From contig DFQH01000010.1 in the NCBI GenBank assembly GCA_002377695.1, forward strand, positions 70,007 to 134,006: 64,000 nucleotides of DNA, read 5' to 3'. A program made the position numbers and the translations under genes. Shown piece by piece: positions 39,441-48,285 of the stretch; positions within the stretch are counted from its first letter, which is position 1; every line of letters begins with the position of its first letter. The DNA is from Citromicrobium sp. UBA3494 (lineage in GTDB: Bacteria > Pseudomonadota > Alphaproteobacteria > Sphingomonadales > Sphingomonadaceae). The notes beneath the pieces are model-generated. The model worked only from the letters and a program-made list of their open reading frames with translations, had not been told where the DNA came from and made no database searches.

Positions 39441-40331
39441 TCAGAGCGCGGCTTCGTAAAGCGCCAGGAGATCGGCATAGGCGCGCTCCGCCGCTGCTTC
39501 GGCATAGGCGGGGCTGTCGGGCACGGTCCAGCCGTGATCGCCCGCGTAGACCTCGATCTTGGCAGGGCGGCCCGCTTCCCGTGCTGCTTCGCGCAGGATG
39601 GTCTTGTGGTCGGGCGCGTCGGCATCGTCGTCCTGTGCGATGGCGACGAGATAGCGCGCCTGCGTATCGTCGAAGGTTCGGTGCGGGCTCATCGGATTGT
39701 CATCGCGCACCAGCCCGCCGCCGTGGAAGCTGGCAACGCCCTTGATCCGGCCGGGCACGGCAGCCGCAGACCAGAACGTGAAGGGGCCGCCCATGCAATA
39801 GCCCTGCGTGCCAATGCCGCGCGCGGTATCGACCTCCGGCTGCGCGTCGAGCCAGCCGACCGCCGCGGTGGCATCGGCCATGATCGCCTCGGCCGTCAGC
39901 TTTTCGCGCCAGGGCTTCACTTTCTGAAAGCCATTATTGCCCGCGAAATCGGCGAAATCCTGAAACTGCTGGCCCGCGACATCGCGGTAATAGGGATTGA
40001 CCACCAGCACCGCATAACCCCGCCCGGCGAGGCGGCGCGCCATGTTGCGCTTGGCTTCGCGCAGGGATGCAATGTCGGGCCAGAAGAGCACGGCGGGCGA
40101 AGGGCCGGAAACGGGCGCGACGAAGAACGCGTCCATCGTGCCGGCAGGCGTCTCGAAGCTCACCTGACGTTCGGTCATGGCGGGCAGCGAGATATCGCCG
40201 TCGCCGCCCCCATTGCTGCCCGAAGCAACCGGCGCACAGGCGCCCACTGCAGCAACGCCGGTCAGCAGGCCGAACTGTCGGCGATTGAGCCCTTCCCTTG
40301 CCCACCGCGCGAGTTTCGCTTCATCGCACAT
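39441..40331 (-). CDS. Dienelactone hydrolase family protein
   Basis: A 296-residue alpha/beta hydrolase. The N-terminus has a Tat-like motif NRRQFGLLTGVAAVGAC, so it may be exported. The nucleophile elbow is GTQGYCMGG, with Cys as nucleophile as in dienelactone hydrolases. The catalytic Asp and His follow (the latter in YAGDHGWTVPD). The substrate is unknown; the family also includes carboxymethylenebutenolidase-like enzymes outside aromatic degradation. No pathway genes are adjacent. Confidence 0.9.
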   Translation of the reverse strand: MCDEAKLARWAREGLNRRQFGLLTGVAAVGACAPVASGSNGGGDGDISLPAMTERQVSFETPAGTMDAFFVAPVSGPSPAVLFWPDIASLREAKRNMARRLAGRGYAVLVVNPYYRDVAGQQFQDFADFAGNNGFQKVKPWREKLTAEAIMADATAAVGWLDAQPEVDTARGIGTQGYCMGGPFTFWSAAAVPGRIKGVASFHGGGLVRDDNPMSPHRTFDDTQARYLVAIAQDDDADAPDHKTILREAAREAGRPAKIEVYAGDHGWTVPDSPAYAEAAAERAYADLLALYEAAL

Positions 40332-40383
40332 CGTCCACTCCCCCTTCTGTTCCTGCCATCCGCGTGAACGGCGGCGCGCGCCT

Positions 40384-41034
40384 TTACTGCTTTTCGAAGG
40401 CGACCGTGATCTTCAGCATCACCTCGTCGCTCACCATAGGCACCGCGTAATCGACACCGAAATCGGAGCGCTGGATCGTCGTCGTGCCCTCGAAGCCGAT
40501 CGTCTCGGCCTTGTTCATCGGATTGGTGCCCGCGCCGGTGAACCTGGCATCGATGGTGACCGGGTTGGTGACGCCATTGAGCGTCAGATTGCCGGTGATC
40601 GATGCGCTCGTGCCGTCGTCCCCGATATCGACCGTGGTCGACACGAATCGCGCCGCATCGGGTTCGGGGCCGAAGAAGTCGGGATCGGCGCCATCCTTGC
40701 CCGGGCGCAGGAGATGATCCTTCAGCCCTTCGCTCACCACGGCAAGGCTGGTGACCGGAATCGTCACATCGACCTTGGCATCGCCCGGATTCTCGAGATC
40801 GATCTGGAGCGTGCCTTCGACATCGCCGAACAGGCCATAATAATCGTTGAACCCGAAATGATCGACCGACCACGCGACCAGCGAATGCGAAGGGTCGGTC
40901 GCATAGGTGCCGCCGGACACGCGGCTGGTATCGACAACGCCGGGCAGCTCGGCCGGAGCCTCCTGCAAGGCCAGCGCGGGAACGGTGGCGGCACCGATCA
41001 GGGCGAATACGGCGAGGGTGTTGGCAAGGCGCAT
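40384..41034 (-). CDS. YceI family periplasmic protein
   Basis: A 216-residue protein with a signal peptide ending ALALQ and a lipocalin-like YceI domain: YATDPSHSLVAWSVDHFGFNDYYGLF at the start, ITGNLTLNGVTNPVTIDARF in the middle and GFEGTTTIQRSDFGVDYAVP near the end. YceI proteins bind isoprenoid-type lipids. ATG 41034 gives a proper signal peptide; an earlier in-frame start at 41100 is less likely. Confidence 0.92.
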   Translation of the reverse strand: MRLANTLAVFALIGAATVPALALQEAPAELPGVVDTSRVSGGTYATDPSHSLVAWSVDHFGFNDYYGLFGDVEGTLQIDLENPGDAKVDVTIPVTSLAVVSEGLKDHLLRPGKDGADPDFFGPEPDAARFVSTTVDIGDDGTSASITGNLTLNGVTNPVTIDARFTGAGTNPMNKAETIGFEGTTTIQRSDFGVDYAVPMVSDEVMLKITVAFEKQ

Positions 41035-41177
41035 GGAATGGGCTCCGTTCAGGCTGGCAGTGTCAGGGGCGCGCGCGCAGTCCCGCCCGCGCGAGCGCAT
41101 TCCTCAATCAAAGCCACCAGAACGGCTTGGGTTCCGAACCCGCGATGCGGTCTTTGGGCGGTAGGCCGCCATCCGGG

Positions 41178-42197
41178 CTAGCGACGCTGCGTCAGCGCAT
41201 CCTCGCTCTGCGCCATCAGCTTGGCGATAATCTCGGCCACCGGCTCTTCTTCCTTGACCATCCCGACCGACTGGCCCGCCATCAGGCTTCCGTTTTCCAC
41301 ATCGCCGTCGATCACCGCACGGCGCAGTGCGCCTGCCCAATAGTGCTCCACCTGCAGCTGCGCCTCGGCCATGGCTATTTCCTCGCGGTCGAGCCGTCCG
41401 GCGATGTCGCGCTGGGTGGAGGTGAATTCCTCCGTACCCTTGTTCTTGAGCGCCCGGACAGGAATCACGGGTAGCCGCGCATCGACCTGCACCGATGCGA
41501 CCGCGTCGCGGGCGGAGGCGCGGAAGAAGGCCTTCTTGAAGTTCTCATGCGCGATGCTTTCCTTAGCGCAGGCAAAGCGCGTGCCCAGCTGCACGCCGCA
41601 CGCGCCCATCTCCAGATAGCCCGCGATCGCGCTGCCGCGCCCGATCCCACCCGCGACGAAGATCAGGTGTTCTTCGCTGAGTTCGGGGAGGATTTCCTGC
41701 GCCAGCACGCTGGTGGAGACCGGGCCGATATGGCCGCCCGCCTCCATGCCCTCGATCACCAGCGCATCCGCGCCGCTTCGCAGCAGCTTCTTGGCGAGCG
41801 CCAGCGTCGGCGCGAAGCAGATGACCTTGGCGGGGTTCTTCCCCCCCTTGATCGCCTCGACGCTGCCCTTGGGCGGGATCCCGCCTGCCAGCACGACATG
41901 GGTGACTGCGTGTTTTTCGCACACCGCGATCAGGTCGAACAGGTCGGGGTGCATGGTGATGAGGTTGACGCCGAAGGGCTTGTCGGTGCGCTTCCTGGTC
42001 TCCGCGATCTCGGTATCGAGCAGGTCGGGCGTCATCGCGCCACAGGCGATCACGCCGAAGCCGCCGGCATTGCTGATGGCCGAAACGAGGTTGCGTTCAG
42101 AAACCCAGCTCATCGCGCCACACAGGATGGCATGCTCGCTGCCGAGGAAGTCTGCGCCACGCGCCATCAGCGCGTCAGTCTTTGGAGTATTGCTCAT
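41178..42197 (-). CDS. NAD(P)H-dependent flavin oxidoreductase / nitronate monooxygenase family
   Basis: A 339-residue TIM-barrel FMN protein. Motifs include ILCGAMSWVSERNLVSAISNAGGFGVIACG at the start, GADALVIEGMEAGGHIGP, LIFVAGGIGRGSAIAGYLEMGACGVQLGTRF (phosphate-binding), and a C-terminal QSVGMVKEEEPVAEI. Members oxidise nitronates or reduce quinones and enoyl compounds using NAD(P)H. ATG 42197 was chosen; the frame is open 12 codons further. Confidence 0.92.
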   Translation of the reverse strand: MSNTPKTDALMARGADFLGSEHAILCGAMSWVSERNLVSAISNAGGFGVIACGAMTPDLLDTEIAETRKRTDKPFGVNLITMHPDLFDLIAVCEKHAVTHVVLAGGIPPKGSVEAIKGGKNPAKVICFAPTLALAKKLLRSGADALVIEGMEAGGHIGPVSTSVLAQEILPELSEEHLIFVAGGIGRGSAIAGYLEMGACGVQLGTRFACAKESIAHENFKKAFFRASARDAVASVQVDARLPVIPVRALKNKGTEEFTSTQRDIAGRLDREEIAMAEAQLQVEHYWAGALRRAVIDGDVENGSLMAGQSVGMVKEEEPVAEIIAKLMAQSEDALTQRR

Positions 42198-42236
42198 GAA
42201 AGGGCGGTTAGGCGCGGCAGCGGCGACCGGCAAGCT

Positions 42237-43046
42237 CTAGAACCAGCCCGCCTGTTTCAGTTCGGTCACCCGCGCGCGCGAAACCGGCGCCTCGATCCCG
42301 CCGGGCAGAACCAGTCGAAGGTTGCGCCCTTCGCGCTTCACATCTTCCACCGCGTCGCGCGCGACCCACCAGCTGCGGTGGACCTGCGCGCCCTCGATGC
42401 CCTGTAACTCCGCCACGGCATCACGCATCCGCATCAAAACGAGTTCGCTGCCGAGCGCAGTATGCGCGCGCACGTAGTGGTCCTCCATCTCCAGCGCGAT
42501 CAGATCGGTGCCGAGATGCCCGGGCAGGCGCTCGAGGAACGCGGGCTGGGGCGCGGGCGCATCGAGGGGTGCGGTCCGGGCGGCTGCAGCGGGACGCTCC
42601 GCTGCAGCGGCTGGTGGCGCCTGCTTCGATCGCTCGATCAGATGGAACAGCACGGTGATGCTCGCGCCGATGATCAGCACGTTGATATAGGCTTCCAGCG
42701 CCTGCTCGCCCGTCGGCATCGGCACCGGACGCGGCCAGAAGCCGATCGCCCACACGATCGCGGTCATCGGGATGGTCGCGATCAGGCAGCCGGCGATCCA
42801 CAGGCCGATCTCGGGCAGGTGGAGCGACCGGTGAAGCTGCTCCACCGCCCAGCCGATCGGGTTGTAGACCGCATATCCGACCCAGGCGAACAGCAGCCAG
42901 CTTACCAGCCGCACAGCCAGCGGGGCATCGGCGCTGCCGAACGGTCCGATCAGCGCGAGGATCACACCGACGATGGTCATGACCGACAGGTCGATCAGCA
43001 GCTTGCGCGCGAATTCGTGTCGGCCGGTGGTTGCCTCGTCGCTCAT
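42237..43046 (-). CDS. Membrane-anchored LytTR DNA-binding regulator
   Basis: A 269-residue protein with four membrane helices (about 17-38, 46-63, 78-101 and 120-138), an Ala/Pro linker, and a C-terminal LytTR domain (IALEMEDHYVRAHTALGSELVLMRMRDAVAEL...GAQVHRSWWVARDAV). It has no receiver or kinase domain, so it probably senses through its membrane part. It is divergent from a DUF2306 membrane protein gene, a likely target. ATG 43046 was chosen; the upstream extension would add 14 residues. Confidence 0.9.
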   Translation of the reverse strand: MSDEATTGRHEFARKLLIDLSVMTIVGVILALIGPFGSADAPLAVRLVSWLLFAWVGYAVYNPIGWAVEQLHRSLHLPEIGLWIAGCLIATIPMTAIVWAIGFWPRPVPMPTGEQALEAYINVLIIGASITVLFHLIERSKQAPPAAAAERPAAAARTAPLDAPAPQPAFLERLPGHLGTDLIALEMEDHYVRAHTALGSELVLMRMRDAVAELQGIEGAQVHRSWWVARDAVEDVKREGRNLRLVLPGGIEAPVSRARVTELKQAGWF

Positions 43047-43211
43047 CGACACGAACCTAGCGCCCGTTCGCGCTTCGTAAAGTGGCATAATGGCGGAATT
43101 GGGCGCTTTTCACGAAGGCAAGGTGTGGCTCGCGCACACCGCGTTGCCCGCCAGCGGGCGGTCGGCACAACGGGTTCATCGAACACCAGACCGACGATCC
43201 GGAGATTACCG

Positions 43212-43757
43212 ATGACCAGCCTCGCACCGTCCCTTCCCTTCTTCCCGGCTCGCGCAAAGCGGCCGGCCCGCTTCGACATCGGGCCGGTTACGCGCACCAT
43301 CGTAGGCCTGGTGTGCTTCACGATGACCTTCCTGTGCATCATTGCGCTGGGCAAGGCGGCGCTGGGCATGGTGGACAACCTGCACCACTACGCCAAGCTG
43401 CCGATCATCATTCACGTGGCCACCGTGCTGCCCGCGATCCCGCTGGGCGGTTTCCTCCTGCTCGCGAAGAAGGGAACGCCGCTGCACAGGTCGCTGGGCA
43501 AGGTCTGGCTGGTGCTGATGCTCGCCACCGCGACCAGCGCCATCTTCATCCAGTCCACCGGCGGCTTCAGCTTCATCCATATCTTCGTGCCGATCACCTT
43601 CCATGCGGCATGGAGGGTTATCGCCACCGCCCGCAAGGGCGATATTGCGGGCCACAAGAAGCAGATCGTGTTTACCTATCTGACCGCGCTCATGATCCCG
43701 GGCATCTTCGCCTTCGCCCTGCCCGGCCGGCTGATGAACGTGATGCTGCTGGGCTGA
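43212..43757 (+). CDS. DUF2306-like small integral membrane protein
   Basis: A 181-residue protein with four hydrophobic helices. A conserved-looking histidine pattern is present: IIIHVATVLPAIPLGGFLLL, KKGTPLHRSLGKVW, FIHIFVPITFHAAWRV and GHKKQIVFTYL. Repeated membrane histidines suggest a haem- or redox-type function, but none is established for the family. Start ATG 43212. It is divergent from the LytTR regulator (165-base gap) and convergent with purT (3-base gap). Confidence 0.82.
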   Translation: MTSLAPSLPFFPARAKRPARFDIGPVTRTIVGLVCFTMTFLCIIALGKAALGMVDNLHHYAKLPIIIHVATVLPAIPLGGFLLLAKKGTPLHRSLGKVWLVLMLATATSAIFIQSTGGFSFIHIFVPITFHAAWRVIATARKGDIAGHKKQIVFTYLTALMIPGIFAFALPGRLMNVMLLG

Positions 43758-43760
43758 TCG

Positions 43761-44918
43761 TCAGCCGTAGGTGAGCGCGACCTTGCCCGCTGCCTCACCT
43801 GCGAGGCGGCGGGCTTCGTCCGTGTCGCCCGCGGTCGCCAGCGCGACCCCCATCCGGCGGAAGGGGCGGGTAACGGGCTTGGCGAAGATGCGGAGGTCCG
43901 CTCCGTTCGCCATCGCTTCGGCGAGACCATCGTAAGAGACGGTCTCGCTCTCGCGGTCGGCGAGGATCACTGCGCTGGCGGCGGGGCGCGCGCGGATAGC
44001 GTCGGGCACCGGAAGGCCCATCACCGCGCGGGCGTGCAGATCGAACTCGGTCAGGTTCTGACTGACCAGCGTGACCATCCCGGTGTCGTGCGGGCGCGGG
44101 CTCAATTCGGAGAAGATCACCTCGTCACCGCGCACGAAGAACTCGACCCCGAACAGGCCGTAGCCGCCCAGATTGTCGACGACCTTGCGCGCCATCTCCT
44201 GCGCGTCGGCCAGCGCCGCATCGCTCATACCGTGCGGCTGCCAGCTTTCCTGATAGTCACCGCGTTCCTGACGGTGGCCGATCGGCGGGCAGAAGGTGAT
44301 GCCGTCCTTGTGACGCACCGTCAGCAGCGTGATCTCGTAATCGAAGTCGATGAATTGCTCGACGATCACCCGCGCCCGGTCGCCGCGCATATTGGCGACG
44401 GCATAGTCCCACGCAGTCTCCAGCCCGTCGGCGCCTTGCACCGTGCTCTGGCCCTTGCCCGAGGAGGACATGACCGGCTTGATGACGCAGGGAAAGCCCG
44501 TGTCGCCCGCCGCCGCGCGCACTTCGTCGAGACTGGTCGCGTAGCCGTAGCGCGAGGTACGCACGCCCAGCTCCTGCGCCGCCAGATCGCGGATCGCATC
44601 GCGGTTCATCGTCAGCTGCGCCGCGCGCGCAGCCGGTACGACATGCACGCCATTGGCCTCGACTTCGGCCAGCACCTCGGTCCGGATCGCCTCGATCTCG
44701 GGCACGACATGGTCGGGCTTGTGCTTCTCGATGACGCTACGCAGCGCCTCGCCGTCGAGCATCAAGAAAACCTCGCGCGCATCGGCCAGCTGCATCGCGG
44801 GCGCATTGTCGTAGCTGTCGCAGGCGATCACGTAAGCGCCCAGCCGCTTGGCCGAGATAACGAACTCGCGCCCCAGCTCGCCCGATCCGAGCAGGAGGAT
44901 TTTGGCGGTGTGGCTCAT
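43761..44918 (-). CDS. purT: Formate-dependent phosphoribosylglycinamide formyltransferase
   Basis: A 385-residue ATP-grasp enzyme that makes formyl-GAR from GAR, formate and ATP in purine synthesis. It begins with KILLLGSGELGREFVISAKRLGAYVIACD. ATP-grasp motifs follow: PCVIKPVMSSSGKGQ, VIVEQFIDFDYEITLLTVR and FFVRGDEVIFSELSPRPHDTGMVT. ATG 44918 overlaps the stop of a 41-residue membrane micro-ORF (ATGA), which in turn overlaps lysC. Confidence 0.96.
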   Translation of the reverse strand: MSHTAKILLLGSGELGREFVISAKRLGAYVIACDSYDNAPAMQLADAREVFLMLDGEALRSVIEKHKPDHVVPEIEAIRTEVLAEVEANGVHVVPAARAAQLTMNRDAIRDLAAQELGVRTSRYGYATSLDEVRAAAGDTGFPCVIKPVMSSSGKGQSTVQGADGLETAWDYAVANMRGDRARVIVEQFIDFDYEITLLTVRHKDGITFCPPIGHRQERGDYQESWQPHGMSDAALADAQEMARKVVDNLGGYGLFGVEFFVRGDEVIFSELSPRPHDTGMVTLVSQNLTEFDLHARAVMGLPVPDAIRARPAASAVILADRESETVSYDGLAEAMANGADLRIFAKPVTRPFRRMGVALATAGDTDEARRLAGEAAGKVALTYG

Positions 44919-45040
44919 GGCGTCGTCCGGGTGCCCATCTCACCCACCCAGAAGCCAGCATTGTAGACGATCCAGATCACCAGCGGCAGCGCGATCACCA
45001 GCGCAACGATGCCCAGGATCCGTTTCGTCCTGTCGCTCAC
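44915..45040 (-). CDS. 41-residue single-helix membrane micro-ORF between lysC and purT
   Basis: GTG 45040 overlaps the lysC stop (GTGA) and the TGA at 44917-44915 overlaps the purT start (ATGA). The peptide starts VSDRTKRILGIVALVIALPL, has a single hydrophobic helix (about 9-29) and ends GFWVGEMGTRTTP. Interlocking overlaps on both sides and a coherent positive-inside membrane helix argue that it is translated. Its function is unknown; it could be a membrane microprotein or simply couple translation of purT to lysC. Confidence 0.65.
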   Translation of the reverse strand: MSDRTKRILGIVALVIALPLVIWIVYNAGFWVGEMGTRTTP

Positions 45041-46314
45041 GCAGCGTCTTCCGCGTCCAGCCCGTAGGCCGTGTGCAGCACGCGCACGGCCAGCTCGGTC
45101 TCGTCCTCGTCGATCATTACGGAGACCTTGATCTCGCTGGTGGTGATCGCCTGGATGTTGATCCCGCGTTCGGCCAGCGCGCGGAACATGTCGCTCGCCA
45201 CGCCCGCGTGGCTCTTCATGCCCACGCCCACGACGCTGATCTTCGCCACGTGGCTGTCCGTGATGATGCGGTTGTAGCCGATCGCCTCGCGCTTGTCCTC
45301 CAGCAGGGCCTGCGCGCGCGCGAGATCCGCCTGCGGGATCGTGAAGGTCACGTCGGTCTCGCCCTTGTCGCGCCCGACGTTCTGGATGATCATGTCGACA
45401 TTGATCGACGCTTCGGCCAGCGGGCTGAAGATCTCCGCCACCGCGCCCGGCTTGTCGGGCACGCGCGTAAGGATGATCTTGGCTTCGTTCTTGTCGTGCG
45501 CGATGCCGGTAACGAGTTTGCGTTCCATCTTTCCCTCTTCGACCATCCGCTCCATTTCTTCCTCGGAGACGATCAGCGTGCCCGGCAGATCGTCTGCCGG
45601 GGTCGCATCGTCGTCCACGAAGCTGGAGAGCACCTGTATGCGTACGCCTTCCTTCATCGCGAGGCTGACAGAGCGGGTCTGCAATACCTTCGCGCCGACC
45701 GAGGCGAGTTCGAGCATTTCCTCGTAGGTCACCGCGGTCAGCTTGCGCGCCTTGGCGACGATGCGCGGGTCGGTTGTGTAGACCCCGTCCACATCGGTGT
45801 AGATGTCGCAGCGATCCGCCTTCACCGCCGCCGCCACCGCGACCGCGCTGGTGTCCGATCCGCCGCGCCCCATCGTGGTGACGCGGCCTTCCGCGCTCAG
45901 CCCCTGGAAGCCGGGAATGACCGCGATGGTGCCGTCGGCCATGCTGGCCAGCAGTGCGTCGGAGTCGATCGCGTCGACCCGCGCCTTGGCATGGGCTTCG
46001 ACCGTGCGGACGGGCAACTGCCAGCCCAGCCAGCTGCGCGCCTTCTGCCCCAGCGATTGCAGCGTCAGCGCCAGCAGGCCGGAGGTGACCTGTTCGCCGC
46101 TTGCGACCACCACGTCGTATTCGGCCGGATCGTAGAGCGCATGCGCCTCGCGTGCGAAGTTGACCAGCCGGTCCGTCTCGCCCGCCATTGCTGACACGAC
46201 CACCGCCACCTCGTTACCGCCCGCGGCCTGCTTGCGCACGATCTGCGCGACCCGGCGTATCCGCTCGGTCCCGGCCATCGACGTGCCGCCGAATTTCATC
46301 ACGATCCGCGCCAA
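45037..46314 (-). CDS. lysC: Aspartate kinase
   Basis: A 425-residue enzyme catalysing the first step from aspartate to Lys, Met, Thr and diaminopimelate. The N-terminus is ARIVMKFGGTSMAG; further motifs are VVVSAMAGETDRL, GRGGSDTSAVAVAAA and TDVDGVYTTDPRIV. Two C-terminal ACT domains (about 260-425) give feedback control by lysine and threonine. The start is a TTG at 46314 with AGGAGAG eight bases upstream; the frame is open to 46386, but that would overlap the divergent ubiG start. Confidence 0.95.
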   Translation of the reverse strand: MARIVMKFGGTSMAGTERIRRVAQIVRKQAAGGNEVAVVVSAMAGETDRLVNFAREAHALYDPAEYDVVVASGEQVTSGLLALTLQSLGQKARSWLGWQLPVRTVEAHAKARVDAIDSDALLASMADGTIAVIPGFQGLSAEGRVTTMGRGGSDTSAVAVAAAVKADRCDIYTDVDGVYTTDPRIVAKARKLTAVTYEEMLELASVGAKVLQTRSVSLAMKEGVRIQVLSSFVDDDATPADDLPGTLIVSEEEMERMVEEGKMERKLVTGIAHDKNEAKIILTRVPDKPGAVAEIFSPLAEASINVDMIIQNVGRDKGETDVTFTIPQADLARAQALLEDKREAIGYNRIITDSHVAKISVVGVGMKSHAGVASDMFRALAERGINIQAITTSEIKVSVMIDEDETELAVRVLHTAYGLDAEDAA

Positions 46315-46367
46315 GGCGTAAGCTCTCCTTGCTGGTGCCTTTTCGGGCGCGGTGTTAGGGAGCGGGG

Positions 46368-47096
46368 ATGAGCGATGCAACAGCAACCATCCGTCCCGAA
46401 GAGGCCAGTCACTTCGGCGCGCTGGCAGCAGACTGGTGGGACCCGAAGGGCTCCTCCGCCATGCTCCACCGGCTGAACCCGGTCCGGCTGGGCTTCATCC
46501 GGGGCGCGATCGACCGGCACTGGGGCGGCGATATCGAGAGCGCATCGCCGCTTGCGGGCAAGGCGGCCGTGGATGTCGGCTGCGGCGCGGGCCTGCTGTG
46601 CGAGCCTTTGTCGCGGCTGGGCGCGGCGGTGACCGGCGTCGATGCCGCGCCCGAGAACGCGGCGGCGGCGGCGGCGCATGCCGAGGCGGCAGGGCTCGAT
46701 ATCCGCTACATGGCGGGCGAGATCGGCGCGCTGGACCTCGGTACCTTCGACCTCGTCACCTGCATGGAGGTGATCGAGCACGTGGCGGACAAGCCTGCCT
46801 TCATCGCCGCGCTGGTGAGCAAGCTTGCTGATGATGGCCTCCTCATCCTCTCCACCCCCAACCGCACCGCCGCCAGCCGCCTGCTGCTGGTCGGCGCGGC
46901 GGAGGCGGTGGGCGCGGTGCCCAAGGGCACGCACCACTGGGACGACTTCGTGACGCCGGAAGAGCTGACCGATCTGCTCGCCGATGCCGGGCTGACGGTT
47001 ACCGCCACGCGGGGCATCGCCTATCGTCCGGGCAAGGGCCTGCACCTGAGCGATGACACCAGCCTCAACTACATTCTGGCGGCGCGGAAGTCCTAA
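46368..47096 (+). CDS. ubiG: Ubiquinone biosynthesis O-methyltransferase UbiG
   Basis: A 242-residue SAM-dependent methyltransferase performing both O-methylations of ubiquinone synthesis. It begins EEASHFGALAADWWDPKGSSAMLHRLNPVRLGFI, typical of UbiG, with the SAM site DVGCGAGLLCEPLSRLGAAVTGVD and LVTCMEVIEHVADKPAF. It is divergent from lysC with a 53-base gap. Confidence 0.95.
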   Translation: MSDATATIRPEEASHFGALAADWWDPKGSSAMLHRLNPVRLGFIRGAIDRHWGGDIESASPLAGKAAVDVGCGAGLLCEPLSRLGAAVTGVDAAPENAAAAAAHAEAAGLDIRYMAGEIGALDLGTFDLVTCMEVIEHVADKPAFIAALVSKLADDGLLILSTPNRTAASRLLLVGAAEAVGAVPKGTHHWDDFVTPEELTDLLADAGLTVTATRGIAYRPGKGLHLSDDTSLNYILAARKS

Positions 47097-47105
47097 CATT
47101 CGATT

Positions 47106-47207
47106 CGTCATTGCGAGGAGCCGCAGGCGACGCGGCAATCCAGGGTGATAGGCACGGCGTTTGAGGCTCTGGATTGCCGCGCCCGCTTTCGCGGGCTCGC
47201 AATGACG
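47106..47207. repeat. Interspersed inverted repeat, CGTCATTGCGAG family
   Basis: A left arm (47106-47143) starting CGTCATTGCGAG and ending GGCAATCCAG pairs with a right arm (47169-47207) starting CTGGATTGCC and ending CTCGCAATGACG, with a variable middle in each arm. Repeats of this type are scattered in sphingomonad-type genomes. It lies between the convergent ubiG and glycerophosphodiesterase genes and could end transcription from both sides. Confidence 0.8.
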
Positions 47208-47217
47208 CAGAGTGCAG

Positions 47218-48285
47218 CTATTCCCCCCGCACCAGCCCGGGATCATCGGTGAAGTAACCGTCGACCCCGGCAGCCTTCAGCAGCTCTACCAGCCCCAGCA
47301 TGTTGCCCACGCCGTTCTCGCTCGCGTCGGAGCGGAGCGAGGGGGGCAGGAACACGTTCTCCTTGCGCACGGTCCACGGGTGGACCTGCAAGCCCGCCGC
47401 ATGCGCATCGCGCACGAGGTCTGTCGGCGTGCCGTCGTCGTTCAGCACATGGCCCATCCACGGGCCGATCCCGTCGGCATATTCCGCCACCTCGGACAGC
47501 CCGATGGGCGTCATGATCCCCGCCCAGGTCATGCCCGGCTCGTCGTAGGGGCCGCCTTCGGGGCGGAGCAGCAGGATCAGGGGGACCTCGATCATCGCGT
47601 CAATCCGCTGCAGCGGCCCGACCTCGAAGATCTGGACGAACACATCGTCATCGGCTCCGCCCAGCCCTTCCTCGCGCAGCTGGCGCACCAGCAGGTCGAC
47701 CGTGTCGATCCCGGTCTCCTGCAGCAGCCAGGTCGGGTGCTTGAGTTCGGGATAGATGCCGATCCGGCGGCCCGTTTCCGCTTCCTTGGCGCGTTTCAGC
47801 GCGACGATCTCCGCGAAGGTCGGCACCTGATACAGCCCGTCGTAGGCGGTGTTGCCCGGGCGCAGCGCTGGCATCCGCTCCTTCGCGCGCAGGGTGCGCA
47901 GCTCGGCCAGCGTGAAGTCCTCCGCGAACCAGCCATTGATCAGCTGGCCCTCGATGGTCTTGGTCTTGCGCCGATCCGCGAATTCGGGCCGGTCGGCCAC
48001 ATCGGTCGTCTCGCCGATCTCGTTCTCGTGCCGGGCGACCAGCACCAGGTCCTTCGTCACCACCAGATCGGGCTCGATATAGTCCGCGCCCTGGTCGATC
48101 GCGCGTTCGTAACTGGCCAGCGTGTGCTCGGGCCGGTCGCCGCTCGCACCGCGATGCGCGATCACCAGCATGTCGCCATCGGCATTGACGGGTTTCAGAT
48201 CAGCCATGGGCTGCGCACTGACAGCGAGTGGTGACAGGGCGATTGCAGCCGCCGTAAGCCATTTCAGCACAAGGTGTCCTTCCAT
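47218..48285 (-). CDS. Glycerophosphodiester phosphodiesterase
   Basis: A 355-residue exported TIM-barrel hydrolase that releases glycerol-3-phosphate from glycerophosphodiesters. The signal peptide is LKWLTAAAIALSPLAVSAQ; catalytic residues are in VIAHRGASGDRPEHTLASYERAI and DYIEPDLVVTKD. Two starts are possible, each with AAGGA six bases upstream: ATG 48285 (used here) and GTG 48270. Either overlaps the ArsC-like gene stop, so the two are coupled. Confidence 0.94.
   Translation of the reverse strand: MEGHLVLKWLTAAAIALSPLAVSAQPMADLKPVNADGDMLVIAHRGASGDRPEHTLASYERAIDQGADYIEPDLVVTKDLVLVARHENEIGETTDVADRPEFADRRKTKTIEGQLINGWFAEDFTLAELRTLRAKERMPALRPGNTAYDGLYQVPTFAEIVALKRAKEAETGRRIGIYPELKHPTWLLQETGIDTVDLLVRQLREEGLGGADDDVFVQIFEVGPLQRIDAMIEVPLILLLRPEGGPYDEPGMTWAGIMTPIGLSEVAEYADGIGPWMGHVLNDDGTPTDLVRDAHAAGLQVHPWTVRKENVFLPPSLRSDASENGVGNMLGLVELLKAAGVDGYFTDDPGLVRGE

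Noticed and set aside
43146..43159. GCCCGC-CA-GCGGGC palindrome between the LytTR and DUF2306 genes
   Set aside because: It is short, GC-only and easily formed by chance in this composition. LytTR proteins usually bind direct repeats, and none was clear.
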